A DNA stretch of 64,000 nucleotides from Heterotrichella gracilis (Eukaryota; Sar; Xanthophyceae; Tribonematales; Xanthonemataceae), in assembly GCA_032358255.1 (NCBI GenBank), contig JAULBX010011099.1, positions 496,001 to 560,000 on the forward strand, written 5' to 3'. The stretch's first letter is position 1, and every line of letters begins with the position of its first letter. Below, piece after piece: positions 24,864 through 36,300 of the stretch. The position numbers and the translations under genes are program-made. Below the pieces are notes generated by a model. That model was not told the DNA's origin and did not search any database. It worked only from the letters and a program-made list of their open reading frames with translations.

Positions 24864-26327
24864 TTAGGACTTAGAAGGAATGCGCTTTAATGTTTCCAAT
24901 AAATAGGCCCAATATTTTTGAACCGAACTTATTTGAACGCGTTCATCCGGCGAATGAGCTCCTTTAATTGTTGGACCAAATGAGATCATCTCCATCTCCG
25001 GATAATTTTTACCTAAGATGCCACATTCAAGACCCGCATGGCAGGCGCTCACAGCGGCATTGTCACCATGCATCTCTTTATACAGATCGTTCATTAAGGT
25101 CACAATAGTAGAGCTTGGTTTGGGTGCCCAGCCTGGATAAGATCCGGCAAAGTTGACCAAAGCGCCAGATAATTCGAAGGTGCTTTTAATGGCCTGTGCG
25201 AGATCCATTTTCTCACTGTCTACCGAACTGCGCGTTAAACATTGAATAGAAAATTCGCCTTCTTTCACAACAACTCTTGCTAAATTATTTGAGCTCTGCA
25301 CAAGACGGTCAATATCCGGACTCATTCTATAAATGCCATTCGGACAAGCATACAGCGTTCTCAGTAACTTATTTTGAAACTCTTTGGTAAGAGCGGTTTT
25401 TGGAACATCGATGCTTTCGCACTCAAGACTTAAATTAGGATCGGTGGTTTTGTATTCAGTTTTTAATACTGCGCCAATTTCAGCAATAAAGGACACCAAA
25501 GCAGTTTCACTTTTGGCTGAAACAATGATCTGAGCTGATGATTCGCGAGGGATGGCATTTCTTAAACTTCCCCCTTCAATTTGATGAATGCTAATGCCAA
25601 ATAATTCGGCTGCATTCGTCAACACTCGGTTCATTAATTTATTGGCATTCCCTCTTCCTAAATGAATATCCATTCCCGAATGCCCGCCTGTTAAGCCTTT
25701 TATCTTAATGGTAAACGCTTTTACTTCACCGGCCACGCTAATCGATTGGTAAGTACCGGTTGCAGTCACATCAACACCTCCGGCGCAACCGATGGTGAGC
25801 TCATGATCGTCTTCAGTATCTAAATTCAACAAATACTTTGCTTTCATTAATCCACCTTTAAGTCCAAGGGCTCCGGTCATGCCGGTTTCTTCGTCAATGG
25901 TAAACAAGGCTTCAATGGCAGGGTGCTGAATTTCTTTGGAAGCAAGAATGGTCATGATGGATGCAACGCCGATCCCGTTATCTGCTCCTAAAGTTGTGCC
26001 CTTTGCTTTCACCCAATCGCCATCGATGTACATATCTATGCCTTGTGTTGAAAAATCAAAATCAGTGTCCGCGTTTTTTTGATGAACCATATCTAAATGG
26101 CTTTGTAAAGCAAGGGTGTGTTTTGACTCCATTCCTTTGCTGGCCGGCTTTTTAATGATCACATTGCCCACTTCATCTTTCGTTGTTTCTAATCCCAAAC
26201 GCTTGCCAAAGTCCATGATGAATTCAATCACACGTTCTTCTTTTTTAGAAGGACGAGGGACGGCGTTCAGAAGTGAAAAGTTATGCCAGAGTTCTTTTGG
26301 TTCTATTGAAAGGAGGGCTTTGCTCAT
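24864..26327 (-). CDS. pepD: Cytosol nonspecific dipeptidase (Xaa-His dipeptidase, M20)
   Basis: A dinuclear zinc aminoacyl-dipeptidase of the M20 family that hydrolyses dipeptides in the cytoplasm. Ligand motifs are visible in order: QSHLDMVHQKN, LGADNGIGVA (bridging Asp), TIDEETGMTGA (catalytic Glu-Glu), NLDTEDD, and GAHSPDERV near the C-terminus (last His). The lid-domain motif GGHSGMDIHLGRGNANKLM is intact. From the ATG at 26327 the protein has 487 residues, the normal PepD size. An upstream ATG at 26366 would add 13 residues, but it lies upstream of a -7 box (26356-26363) and cannot be in that transcript. Confidence 0.93.
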   Translation of the reverse strand: MSKALLSIEPKELWHNFSLLNAVPRPSKKEERVIEFIMDFGKRLGLETTKDEVGNVIIKKPASKGMESKHTLALQSHLDMVHQKNADTDFDFSTQGIDMYIDGDWVKAKGTTLGADNGIGVASIMTILASKEIQHPAIEALFTIDEETGMTGALGLKGGLMKAKYLLNLDTEDDHELTIGCAGGVDVTATGTYQSISVAGEVKAFTIKIKGLTGGHSGMDIHLGRGNANKLMNRVLTNAAELFGISIHQIEGGSLRNAIPRESSAQIIVSAKSETALVSFIAEIGAVLKTEYKTTDPNLSLECESIDVPKTALTKEFQNKLLRTLYACPNGIYRMSPDIDRLVQSSNNLARVVVKEGEFSIQCLTRSSVDSEKMDLAQAIKSTFELSGALVNFAGSYPGWAPKPSSTIVTLMNDLYKEMHGDNAAVSACHAGLECGILGKNYPEMEMISFGPTIKGAHSPDERVQISSVQKYWAYLLETLKRIPSKS

Positions 26328-26355
26328 GTTTTTGTGAATTTCAAGATGTAGGCTG

Positions 26356-26363
26356 CAAAAATA
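26356..26363 (-). promoter_or_regulatory. -7 box for pepD
   Basis: TATTTTTG on the minus strand, an exact TAnnTTTG match, 28 bp upstream of the preferred pepD start. Confidence 0.5.
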
Positions 26364-26533
26364 CAAAGTAGCCTTGAGTTAAACTAAAAATGTTCTGAAT
26401 AAGAGCCCTTTCTTCAAAAGCCATCGGCTTTCAAACTAACGTTAAATAGCTCCTATGGCTTCTGTCGAATTTGGCAGAAAGCAGGAAATAGTCTATTTTA
26501 GGACTCCACTTTCTATCAAAAAAGAATGGTGAA

Positions 26534-29500
26534 ATGTTAACTATGCAACACGAAAAAATGAAAAATCAGATCGGCTCAAAATTTAAAAGACAAACTGCCT
26601 TACTTTTGCTTATGGCGGCAGGTTTTATGGCTTCCATTCATTCTAAGGCGCAATCACCCGGCGACACCATTGTTGTAAAAGCTTTTAAATACGGCAGTGC
26701 CACCAGGGATACATTCCTTCAATTTCCTGCCGGTAGTTTAACTTTTGAAAAGATCATCATGAAGTACAACATGCGTTGTAAGAATGGATTGATCTCTACG
26801 CAAAGCGCACCAAATCAAGGTTGCGGCGAGTGGGATTATTCATGTAACACCTTTGTGGTAGATTCAACCAAAATTGAAAAGGAGTTGAACACCCGTCCAA
26901 AATATGTGATCACTAATTTTACCGGAAACAATTTTAATTATACAAACATACCTTTGTATGATTATTTTAATTTTAGCCAAACACCGGTGGCGCTTAATAC
27001 TATTTTAAGTGAAACTCAGCACACCATTGGTACCGGAAGCACGCCGGCACCTAACGTTTTAAAATCAGATGAAAAATCGGGACGCACCCAAATCCTTTAT
27101 ACCGCCGCTGAATTAACGGCAGCAGGTTTAACGGCCGGAAACATAGATGGTTTTATTTTAAGTGTGGCGAATGCCGGGGGCAATGCTAATTTTTTAAAAG
27201 TAGGAATGCAGCATACGGCACAAAACAGTTTAAATTCGGGTGCCGTTGTACTCAGTGGTTTTACAAACGTGTTTAATGCGAGTAAAATCTTTGCTTCGGG
27301 AAACAACCGACTTCAGTTTCACACCCCTTTTGTATGGAATGGAACCAGCAATATCTTACTGGATCTTTCATTTACTAATACCGGTGCAAGCACACCTGTT
27401 ATATTAAACGGCACAAGCACTTCTTCTGTGAATTGTTTGTATGCCAATAATAATTACGCCTTAGATCTTTCTTCTTCGGGTCATGTTACTATCGATCCAT
27501 CCATGTTTTCGGGTGTCAACAATGAGTTAACCGTTAGTTTCTGGGCTTATGGCACGGCAAGTTTAATGCCAATGAACAACTCAATTATCTATGGTTATGG
27601 CAGCGCGCCTAATCAGAGAAATTTGAATGTGCATTTACCTTGGGGAAATGGTTCTGTTTATTTTGACTGTGGATATAACAGTGGTAATTTTGACCGAATT
27701 AACAAAACTTCCACTGCCTCTGAACAAGGTGGACAATGGAATCACTGGGCTTTTACAAAAAATGCAGTAAGTGGCGTGATGAATATTTATTTAAACGGAA
27801 CGCTTTGGCACACGGGTACCGGAATGACGAAAGTGATCTCCTTGTTAAATGTGATCTTAGGAAAAGATAATGCCCTGAATAATAATTATAAAGGAAAAGT
27901 GAATGAGTTAACATTCTGGGATAAGGCTTTATCACAAAGTGATATTCAAAGCTGGATGAACAAACCCATTGATGGTTCACACCCTTTTTACGGAAACTTA
28001 CTGGCCTATTACCGCTTAAATGAAGGAGGCGGCTTAACGGTAGTGGATTCAAAATTTGTGTTGAATTCAAGTGGTGTTAATTTACAATGGTCTTATGACA
28101 GAGGAAATAAATTAGACCGTACTTTTTTTCAAACCAACATTCGTCCAAACATCATATTTGTTCGCGGAACTTATGCCCTCACTACAACGACTGTCACCGT
28201 AAAAGATTCAGTAGCACGAAATCCGAATATCATCGAAACCTATTCGGTTGTTTCAAATGCAACTGTGGTGCCAATGGCACACGATGCTGTCATTCTGGTG
28301 TCAACTACCAGTGCTTATGAAGCGAGTTTTGTAAATGTTTACAATGGTGACACGGGTGTCTTAACAAGCACCATTGCCGTGCCTTCACAAGGTTCTTATT
28401 CAATCACCAATTTAACGTATTATAACCGTTACCCGTTTTATAATGAGATCATGTCTTTTGTCACACCTTACGGTAAAGGCTTAGACATGGGAATGAACGG
28501 TAAAACCTGGTATTACGATGTGAGTGATTTTGCGCCGATCTTAAAAGGAGGCAAACGATTTGTGATGGCCAATGGAGGAGAGTATCAGGAACAAATGGAC
28601 ATTGATTTTTGGTTCATTGTTGGAACACCTCCAAGAAATGTGCTCGAGTTTAATCAATTATGGCAAGGCGCGGCCCGCATTGGCGGTTCAAGTATCGCCA
28701 GCATTAATAACGATACCCGATTTACAACACAAACTGTTTCAATGCATCCATCTGCTACTACCTATAAAGTTCGCTCTACCATTACCGGTCATGGCGCACA
28801 AGGTGAGTTTCAGCAAAACGGTGGACAGATCACGCATTATTTTGATGTGAATGGAGGAAACACTGAGTTTGCCTGGCCTGTTTCAATGAAATGCGGTTTA
28901 AATCCGGTATTTCCGCAAGGAGGAACCTGGTTGTATAATCGCCAAGGTTGGTGCCCTGGCATGGCGTCCTTGTTAACAGAAAATGACATCACACCTTATG
29001 TCACTCCCGGTAATACGGTGACTTTAGACTATAACTGTTCCGGGCCTAACGTAAGCAATGGTGATTACCGTTACTTAGCGGCTCATCAATTGATCAGTTA
29101 TGGTCCTGCCAATCACACCCTCGACGCAGCTATTGAAGATGTGTTAAGTCCGGGTAAAAAAGTATTCTATTCACGCATCAACCCTATGTGTGCAAGTCCT
29201 CGCATCTTAATCAGAAATACCGGTTCAAGTGCAATTACCGATATTGAATTTGAGTATTGGATCAATAACTCTACCGTAAAAGAAACTTTTAATTGGACAA
29301 GCAGTTTGGTTTACATGGATACCGCTAGTGTTACCTTACCAATTGGCTTATTGTGGACCAGAGGCTTACTTCCAAGTAACAATGTGTTTCATGTGGAGAT
29401 CAAAAAAATAAATGGTCTGGCAGATGGGTATGCTTTTAATAATATGTACCACTCTCCATTTGACTTACCGCCTATTCAACCCAATGAGTTGACAATTGAA

Positions 29501-30067
29501 TTTAAGACTAACAATAATCCCGGAGAAAGCACGTATAAACTCTTGGATGATTTTGATGCGGAAGTACCGGGAGCCAGTCCTCTTTTAAACGCTAACACTA
29601 CTTATACTGACAGTTATTTACTCAATGGATGTTATAAACTGGTGGTTCAGGATTTTGGAGGAGATGGTCTGCAATGGTGGGCTAACACGGCGCAGGGGAA
29701 TGGGTATGTGAGGCTCAAAAACTCAGCAGGAACAGTATTAAAAACATTTCAGTCCGATTTTGGAAGCGGTTTTGAATACAGTTTTAGTACTTTGCCGCCA
29801 AATTATGTTTCGGTTGAGGAAAATGTGTTTGCTTATGGCATAAAAGTGTATCCAAATCCGGCGCATGATAAAATTCAGGTGAGTGGAAATGATTTAGAAA
29901 GTAGTACAGTAAAATTAACTGACATGCTGGGTCGAACCCTGGAAGTGCCGATGACAAAGGACAAAGGAGGCATTGCGTTTGATGTAAGTTCCTTAAAAGC
30001 CGGATTGTATCTCATTAGCATTACCAATGGCAGCGAAACAGCGGTAAAGAAAATAGTGGTGCAATAA
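26534..30067 (+). CDS. T9SS-sorted PNGase F-like protein with inserted LamG domain
   Basis: 1177 residues. The signal peptide is best placed from Met9 (ATG at 26558; MKNQIGSKFKRQTALLLLM). The region at about 40-230 contains NQGCGEWDYSCNTFVVD, the tightly conserved motif of peptide-N-glycosidase F-related proteins. A LamG/concanavalin-like domain (about 310-500; ELTVSFWAYG, LAYYRLNEG) follows. A second PNGase F-like segment (about 640-720) has GKTWYYDVSDFAPILKG. The type A sorting domain (about 1095-1177) has VYPNPAHDKI and GLYLISI. It is probably secreted and may bind or trim glycoproteins; I did not locate a complete set of PNGase F catalytic residues, so enzymatic activity is uncertain. A strong terminator follows. 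Confidence 0.8.
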   Translation: MLTMQHEKMKNQIGSKFKRQTALLLLMAAGFMASIHSKAQSPGDTIVVKAFKYGSATRDTFLQFPAGSLTFEKIIMKYNMRCKNGLISTQSAPNQGCGEWDYSCNTFVVDSTKIEKELNTRPKYVITNFTGNNFNYTNIPLYDYFNFSQTPVALNTILSETQHTIGTGSTPAPNVLKSDEKSGRTQILYTAAELTAAGLTAGNIDGFILSVANAGGNANFLKVGMQHTAQNSLNSGAVVLSGFTNVFNASKIFASGNNRLQFHTPFVWNGTSNILLDLSFTNTGASTPVILNGTSTSSVNCLYANNNYALDLSSSGHVTIDPSMFSGVNNELTVSFWAYGTASLMPMNNSIIYGYGSAPNQRNLNVHLPWGNGSVYFDCGYNSGNFDRINKTSTASEQGGQWNHWAFTKNAVSGVMNIYLNGTLWHTGTGMTKVISLLNVILGKDNALNNNYKGKVNELTFWDKALSQSDIQSWMNKPIDGSHPFYGNLLAYYRLNEGGGLTVVDSKFVLNSSGVNLQWSYDRGNKLDRTFFQTNIRPNIIFVRGTYALTTTTVTVKDSVARNPNIIETYSVVSNATVVPMAHDAVILVSTTSAYEASFVNVYNGDTGVLTSTIAVPSQGSYSITNLTYYNRYPFYNEIMSFVTPYGKGLDMGMNGKTWYYDVSDFAPILKGGKRFVMANGGEYQEQMDIDFWFIVGTPPRNVLEFNQLWQGAARIGGSSIASINNDTRFTTQTVSMHPSATTYKVRSTITGHGAQGEFQQNGGQITHYFDVNGGNTEFAWPVSMKCGLNPVFPQGGTWLYNRQGWCPGMASLLTENDITPYVTPGNTVTLDYNCSGPNVSNGDYRYLAAHQLISYGPANHTLDAAIEDVLSPGKKVFYSRINPMCASPRILIRNTGSSAITDIEFEYWINNSTVKETFNWTSSLVYMDTASVTLPIGLLWTRGLLPSNNVFHVEIKKINGLADGYAFNNMYHSPFDLPPIQPNELTIEFKTNNNPGESTYKLLDDFDAEVPGASPLLNANTTYTDSYLLNGCYKLVVQDFGGDGLQWWANTAQGNGYVRLKNSAGTVLKTFQSDFGSGFEYSFSTLPPNYVSVEENVFAYGIKVYPNPAHDKIQVSGNDLESSTVKLTDMLGRTLEVPMTKDKGGIAFDVSSLKAGLYLISITNGSETAVKKIVVQ

Positions 30068-30085
30068 TTCCGAAAAACCATACTG

Positions 30086-30122
30086 AAAGTCCCTTTTTCA
30101 CTGGAAAAAAGGGACTTTTTTT
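30086..30122 (+). terminator. Strong intrinsic terminator
   Basis: A perfect 13-bp stem AAAGTCCCTTTTT/AAAAAGGGACTTT with a 7-base loop, running into a T run. It lies 19 bp after the stop of the PNGase F-like gene. Confidence 0.9.
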
Positions 30123-30312
30123 ATGGATAAAATGCCAAAACTGTTGTTAATCGACAAAAAACCAGCTTTTAACTGTGAAATAAGTGCCTTCGCCCTTGCA
30201 GGTTCGGGGAATTTGTTTATTTTTATCACTTATAGTCCTATAATAACCTATTGTTGATGATTCTTCTATGCCTGTATGCATAGTATAAAAAACTACAGAA
30301 ATAACTTGCATC

Positions 30313-33300
30313 ATGAAAACGAAACTCTACATTCTATTCTTAATTAATTTAATTTGTGTTTTTGCAATTGCCGGTAATCCTGAAAGAGAAAAATTGCCAC
30401 TTTCGAGAGCTGAAGAATTTAAAAGCAAATTTAATCAAGGTGGTTTGTCACTTTCCGCATTTGCTTTTACGGAAAACAAGGGACAGGTTATTGGCTATGA
30501 CGGGTCAGCGCATCCGGAAGTAAAATACACTTTTCAACAAGGCAACACTCAAATTTTTCTATTAGAAAGAGGCATCGCCTACCAATTCACTAAAATTAAT
30601 TACCCGGAAGGGTATAAGGAATTAATGCGCGATAAGGCATATTTAAAAAACACAAATAAATTTTTGGAATTACAAAAGCAAATAACCACTGAGACTTATC
30701 GAATGGATATGAATTTAGTTGGTGCTGATAAAAACGCATATATCACCACTGATAGGCGAAGTAATGATTTTACAAATTTTTATAATCGTAAAGCTTTAAA
30801 TGTCTACTCGTATAATGAGATTACTTACCATGATGTTTATCCGGGAATCGATTGGAAGATTTACACAAAGGACAATGAAGTAAAATATGATTTTGTGCTG
30901 AAACCGGGTGCTGATCCGGCGCTTATTAAAATGGAGTTTAAACACCAGGAAGAACTAAACCTAAACGAAGATGGCAGCTTTACATTAAAAAATAGTTTAG
31001 GTGCCATTTCTGAGAAAGCACCTTCAAGCTTTCAAGCCGGAACTCCAATTTCAACGCGTTTTAGTTTAAATAATAATGTGATGTCTTTTGTGATTAATGA
31101 GTATAATAAAAACGAAGAATTGATCATCGATCCTGCATTAACTTGGGCGACTTACTATGGAGGTGCTAATAATGAAGAAGGTTATGCTTGTGCAACCGAT
31201 GCGTCCGGGAATGTGTATTTATCAGGAGAGACTCCTTCAGGAAGCAACATTGCTTCAGGCGGACATCAAACTACGAATGGGGGTGGCACCGATGCGTTTT
31301 TAGTTAAATTCAATAGCAGTGGAGTAAGACAATGGGGAACATATTATGGTGGTAGTGGAGTCAATTCCGATCGGAGTTTTGCTTGCTCGACAGATGGCTC
31401 CGGAAATGTTTTTTTAACTGGACTCACCAGCTCATCTAATAATATTTCTTCGGGCGGGCATCAAAGTTCTTTTGGCGGTGGTTTTTTTGATGCTTTTTTA
31501 GCTAAGTTTAATAGCAGTGGTGTTTTACAATGGGGAACTTATTATGGAGATTCCGGTGATGATTATGCCTTCTCATGCGCTGCCGACGGATCAGGTAACA
31601 TTTATTTAGCAGGCACCACTACCTCAACGGCTAATATTGCTTCAGGCGGCCACCAAAACTCTTTTGCAGGTGGAGCCACTTATGGTGACGCCTTCTTGGT
31701 TAAATTTAATAGTAGTGGCGTCCGTCAATGGGCAACATATTATGGCGGTGCGAACCCTGATAAGGGTCAAGGCTGTGCTACCGTTGCTTCAAGTGCTGTT
31801 TTCTTGTCCGGACTAACATCTTCTACAGCAGGTATTGCTTCCGGCGGACATCAGAATACTCATGGTGGTGGCAGCTACGATGCATATTTGGCAAAATTTG
31901 ACAACAGTGGTGTTCTGCAATGGGCGACTTATTACGGTGGTTCCAACGAAGAGGGAAATGCTTACTGCAGTGCTGATGCTACAGGAATCGTTTATTTATG
32001 TGGTGATTCAGAAAGCAGTAATAACATTGCCTCCGGCGGCCATCAAAATACTTATGGCGGCACTGTCTCTTGGGGTGGAGATGCTTTTCTCGTTAAATTT
32101 AATGCAGGTGGGGTAAGACAATGGGGCACTTATTATGGCGGAACGAATGATGAGTTTGGACAACGTAGCGCTTTAGATGCAAGTGGTAATGTTTATTTAT
32201 CTGGGAAGACGCGTTCTACAGCCAGTATCGCTTCGGGAGGATTTCAAAATACGTTTGGTGGTGGGGTTGAAGATGCTTTTTTAGTAAAGTTTAATAGTGC
32301 GGGAACCCGCCAATGGGGAACTTATTATGGAGGGAGTGATCAAGACATAGGGTACTATTGCGATGTAGACGCATCTGGGAATGCTTATCTGGCCGGAACA
32401 ACTGCATCCACAGTTAATATTGCTTCGGGAGGTCACCAGAACACTAGCGGTGGATTTTTGGACGCTTTTTTGGCAAAGTTTTGCGATACACCTTCTCAAC
32501 CTTCTACCATTTCAGGTAACAATAATATTTGTCCGGGTAGTACAGAAATTTATTCAGTTACAAATGACCCTTCTTCTACAGGATATACTTGGAGTTTTCC
32601 AGGCGGGTGGACAGGAGGCTCAACAAGTAACACCATTTCTGTTGTTCCAGGTGTGAGCGGAAATGTTAGCGTTACGGCTAATAATGCTTGTGGCGCAAGT
32701 ACGGTAAGAACAAGAAGTATAACAGTTTTGACATTGCCAACCATTCTTATTTCACCTTCGAGTGCATCCATTTGTTCTGGTGCAAACGTCACATTAACTG
32801 CTAGCGGAGGTATTACATATACCTGGTCCGGTGGTCCGACAACGGCAGTATACATTGATAATCCGGCGGTGCCAACAAACTATACAGTAACCGGAACCGC
32901 AGCTTCAGGCTGCACAAACACAGCTGTTCAGGCAGTATCCATAGGAGCTCCACCTACAATTAGTATTTCTTCTAGCAGCACTTTGATTTGCTCCGGCACT
33001 AATGTTACACTTACAGCAAGCGGAGCAACAACCTATACTTGGTCTGGCGGACCTTCAACAGCAGCATATGTTGTGAGTCCCACTGTTACTGCAAGTTATA
33101 CTGTAACCGGAACGATCACAGGCTGCACAAACACTGCTGTACAGAGTATTTCAGTTAACGCAGCACCTATTCTTACTATCAGCGCAACAAATACAGTCAT
33201 ATGTTCCGGAAATACCAGCACTTTAACCGGGAGTGGTGCGAACACCTACACCTGGTCTGCCGGCCCTTTTACAGCAGCATACGCAGTGAGTCCTACAATT

Positions 33301-36300
33301 ACTGCAACATATACATTAACCGGCACCGCCGCTAACGGTTGCACTGATAGCGCAGTACAAACTATTTCCGTCAACACAACACCTATACTGACTATTACTC
33401 CCAGTAGCACCGTCATTTGTACAGGTAATGCAGCAACACTCACGGCCAGCGGAGCCTCTACCTATACCTGGTCAGCGGGCCCGGCTACGGCAGCTTATGC
33501 GCCAAGTCCAACCGTTACAACTATATACACGGTGACCGGAACCTCCTCGGGTTGCACCAATACTGCCGTGCAGAGTGTATCTGTTAATACCTCGCCAAGC
33601 CTTAGTGTTTCCACTAGCGGCTCTATCATTTGCTCCGGGTCCAACTCAACTTTAACCGCTTCGGGTGCCGCCAGCTATACCTGGAATGCCGGACCAAGTA
33701 CGGCTTCCTATGCAGTGAATCCCATTGTGACGAGCAATTATACTGTTATTGGTACAGCAGCAAATAGCTGCACAAATTCCAGCGTGCAAACAGTTTCCGT
33801 TAATACCACACCAACCTTAAACATCACACCAAGTAGCACCGTTATTTGTGATGGCAAATCCGCTACCTTGACTGCAGGTGGTGCAGGCTCTTACACCTGG
33901 TCTGGCGGACCTTCAACAGCTTCTTATGTGGTGAGTCCAACGGTCACCACTTCGTATACTGTAACAGGAGGTTCTGCCGGTTGTACGAACACAGCCGTTC
34001 AGACAATATCCGTTAACACAACGCCAACCGTTAGTATTTCAACAACAGGAACCGTTATCTGTTCAGGGGCAACAACTACCTTAACAGGAAACGGTGCTTC
34101 TACCTATGCCTGGGCTGCCGGTCCTGCTACTGCCGCTTATGCGGTAAGTCCGGGAACTACAAGCAACTATACAGTGATTGGAACAGCAGCCAATAGTTGT
34201 ACAAACGCGGCAGTTCAGCAAGTTTCCGTGAATGCCACACCGGTTATTACCATCACGCCAAGCAGCACGGTTATTTGTACCGGCAAATCGGCTACTTTAA
34301 CAGCTTCTGGTGCCAATACCTATACCTGGAACACAGGCCCCGTAACCTCTTCTATTGTTGTTAGTCCAAGTGTGACCACAGTCTATACCGTTACCGGAAC
34401 CACAGCAGTTTCCGGCTGCACTAACATCGCCGTTCGAAACATCTCTGTGAATCTGACACCTACCATCACTATTTCTCCAAGTAGCACGGTGTTATGTCTT
34501 GGTAAAACAGCCTTATTAACCGGTTTAGGAGGAAATACGTATACCTGGACGGGTGGACCTACAACCGATACCTATGCGGTTACTCCAACAATCACTACTG
34601 TTTATACGGTCACAGGTGTTACTGCTGCCTCCGGTTGCACCAACACAGCAGTTCAAAGCATGTCGGTGAATGCCTTAACGGCCATAAATATTAGTCCCGC
34701 TGCTCCGGTGATTTGCTCCGGCAACACTTCTACTTTAGTGGCAAGTGGTGTTACAACTTATTCGTGGGTATCTGGACCAACTACTTCCAGTTATGCGGTT
34801 ACCCCTTCTGTTACTACTATATACAGTGTTACCGGAACCGATGCTGCCACCGGATGTACCAACATTGCGATGGCAACAGTATCCGTTAATACAACACCAA
34901 CATTAGCCGTTAACAGTGGAAGTATTTGTTCAGGAAATAGTTTTACCATTGTTCCATCAGGGGCTTCCACTTATACCATCAGCGGTGGTGCGACAACCGT
35001 TAGTCCAATGAGTAATACTTCTTATACTGTTACCGGAACAAGTGCAGCAGGATGTGTCGCTATGAATACCGTGGTATCAACTGTATCAGTTTACATTACA
35101 CCAACAGTAGCCGTTAACAGTGGTTCTATTTGTACCGGTTTTAGTTTTACCATGTCCCCTTCGGGTGCGGCAACATATACTTATTCCAGCGGCAGCAACA
35201 TTGTTTCTCCACTTATTACCACCTCTTATTCGGTAATAGGAAGCAGCACTGCCGGCTGTGTTTCTGCTAATACGGCCATTTCAAATGTCACCGTCAATAT
35301 TACACCTACCTTAGTGGTCAATAGCGGAACACTTTGCACAGGAAGAATTTTTACGATGGTTCCTACCGGGGCTTCATCCTATACTTTTAGTAATGGATCG
35401 GCGACGGTAAGTCCTTTAGTCACTTCTTCCTATTCTGTTACAGGTACCAGTGCTGCCGGTTGTTTAGCCGGTAATACCGCGGTATCCACTATCACTGTAT
35501 TTATTACACCAACCATTTCAGCAACCAGCGGAAGCATTTGTACCGGTAATAATTTTACAATAGTTCCTTCCGGCGCATCGACTTATACCATAAGTGGAAG
35601 CGGGGCCTTTGTTGTTAGTCCAACAGCATTTACATCGTATTCGGTGATAGGAACCAGTACCGATGGCTGTGTTTCTGCCAATACCGCTACTGCCAGTGTA
35701 ACTCCTTATTTAACGCCAACCATTTCTATCGTACCAACACCTTCTAATGGAATCATTTGTGTGGGTGAATATGCCTGGATGATCGCCAGCGGCGCAGGTA
35801 CTTATACATGGATCAGTGGCCCTGCTAATTCAGCCTATACTGTTAATCCTGTATCAAATACTTCTTATACCGTGATTGGAACATCCGGATCATCGGGCTG
35901 TACAAATACTGCCGTTCAAAATCTGACGGTGAATACAACGCCAACGGTAACCATTGTACCAAGCACTACATTTGTTTGTTCAGGTAACTCAACTACCTTA
36001 ACAGCAAGTGGCACCAATTCGTATACGTGGACACCAACTGTTTCCAATTTTTCGAGCGCTGTTTTTAGTCCTTCTGCCACCACTGTTTACACTGTAATTG
36101 GGACTGCTGCAAACAATTGCACCGCTATGGCCATACAAAGTGTTTCGGTCAATCTAACACCTACACTTAGCATTGTGCCTAGTAACACGGTTATTTGTTC
36201 AGGTAGAACGGCAACCTTTACAGCATCCGGTGCTTCCAGTTATTTGTGGAATACGTCTGCCGCAACAGCCAGTATAAGCATAAGCCCAAGTGTCACCACC

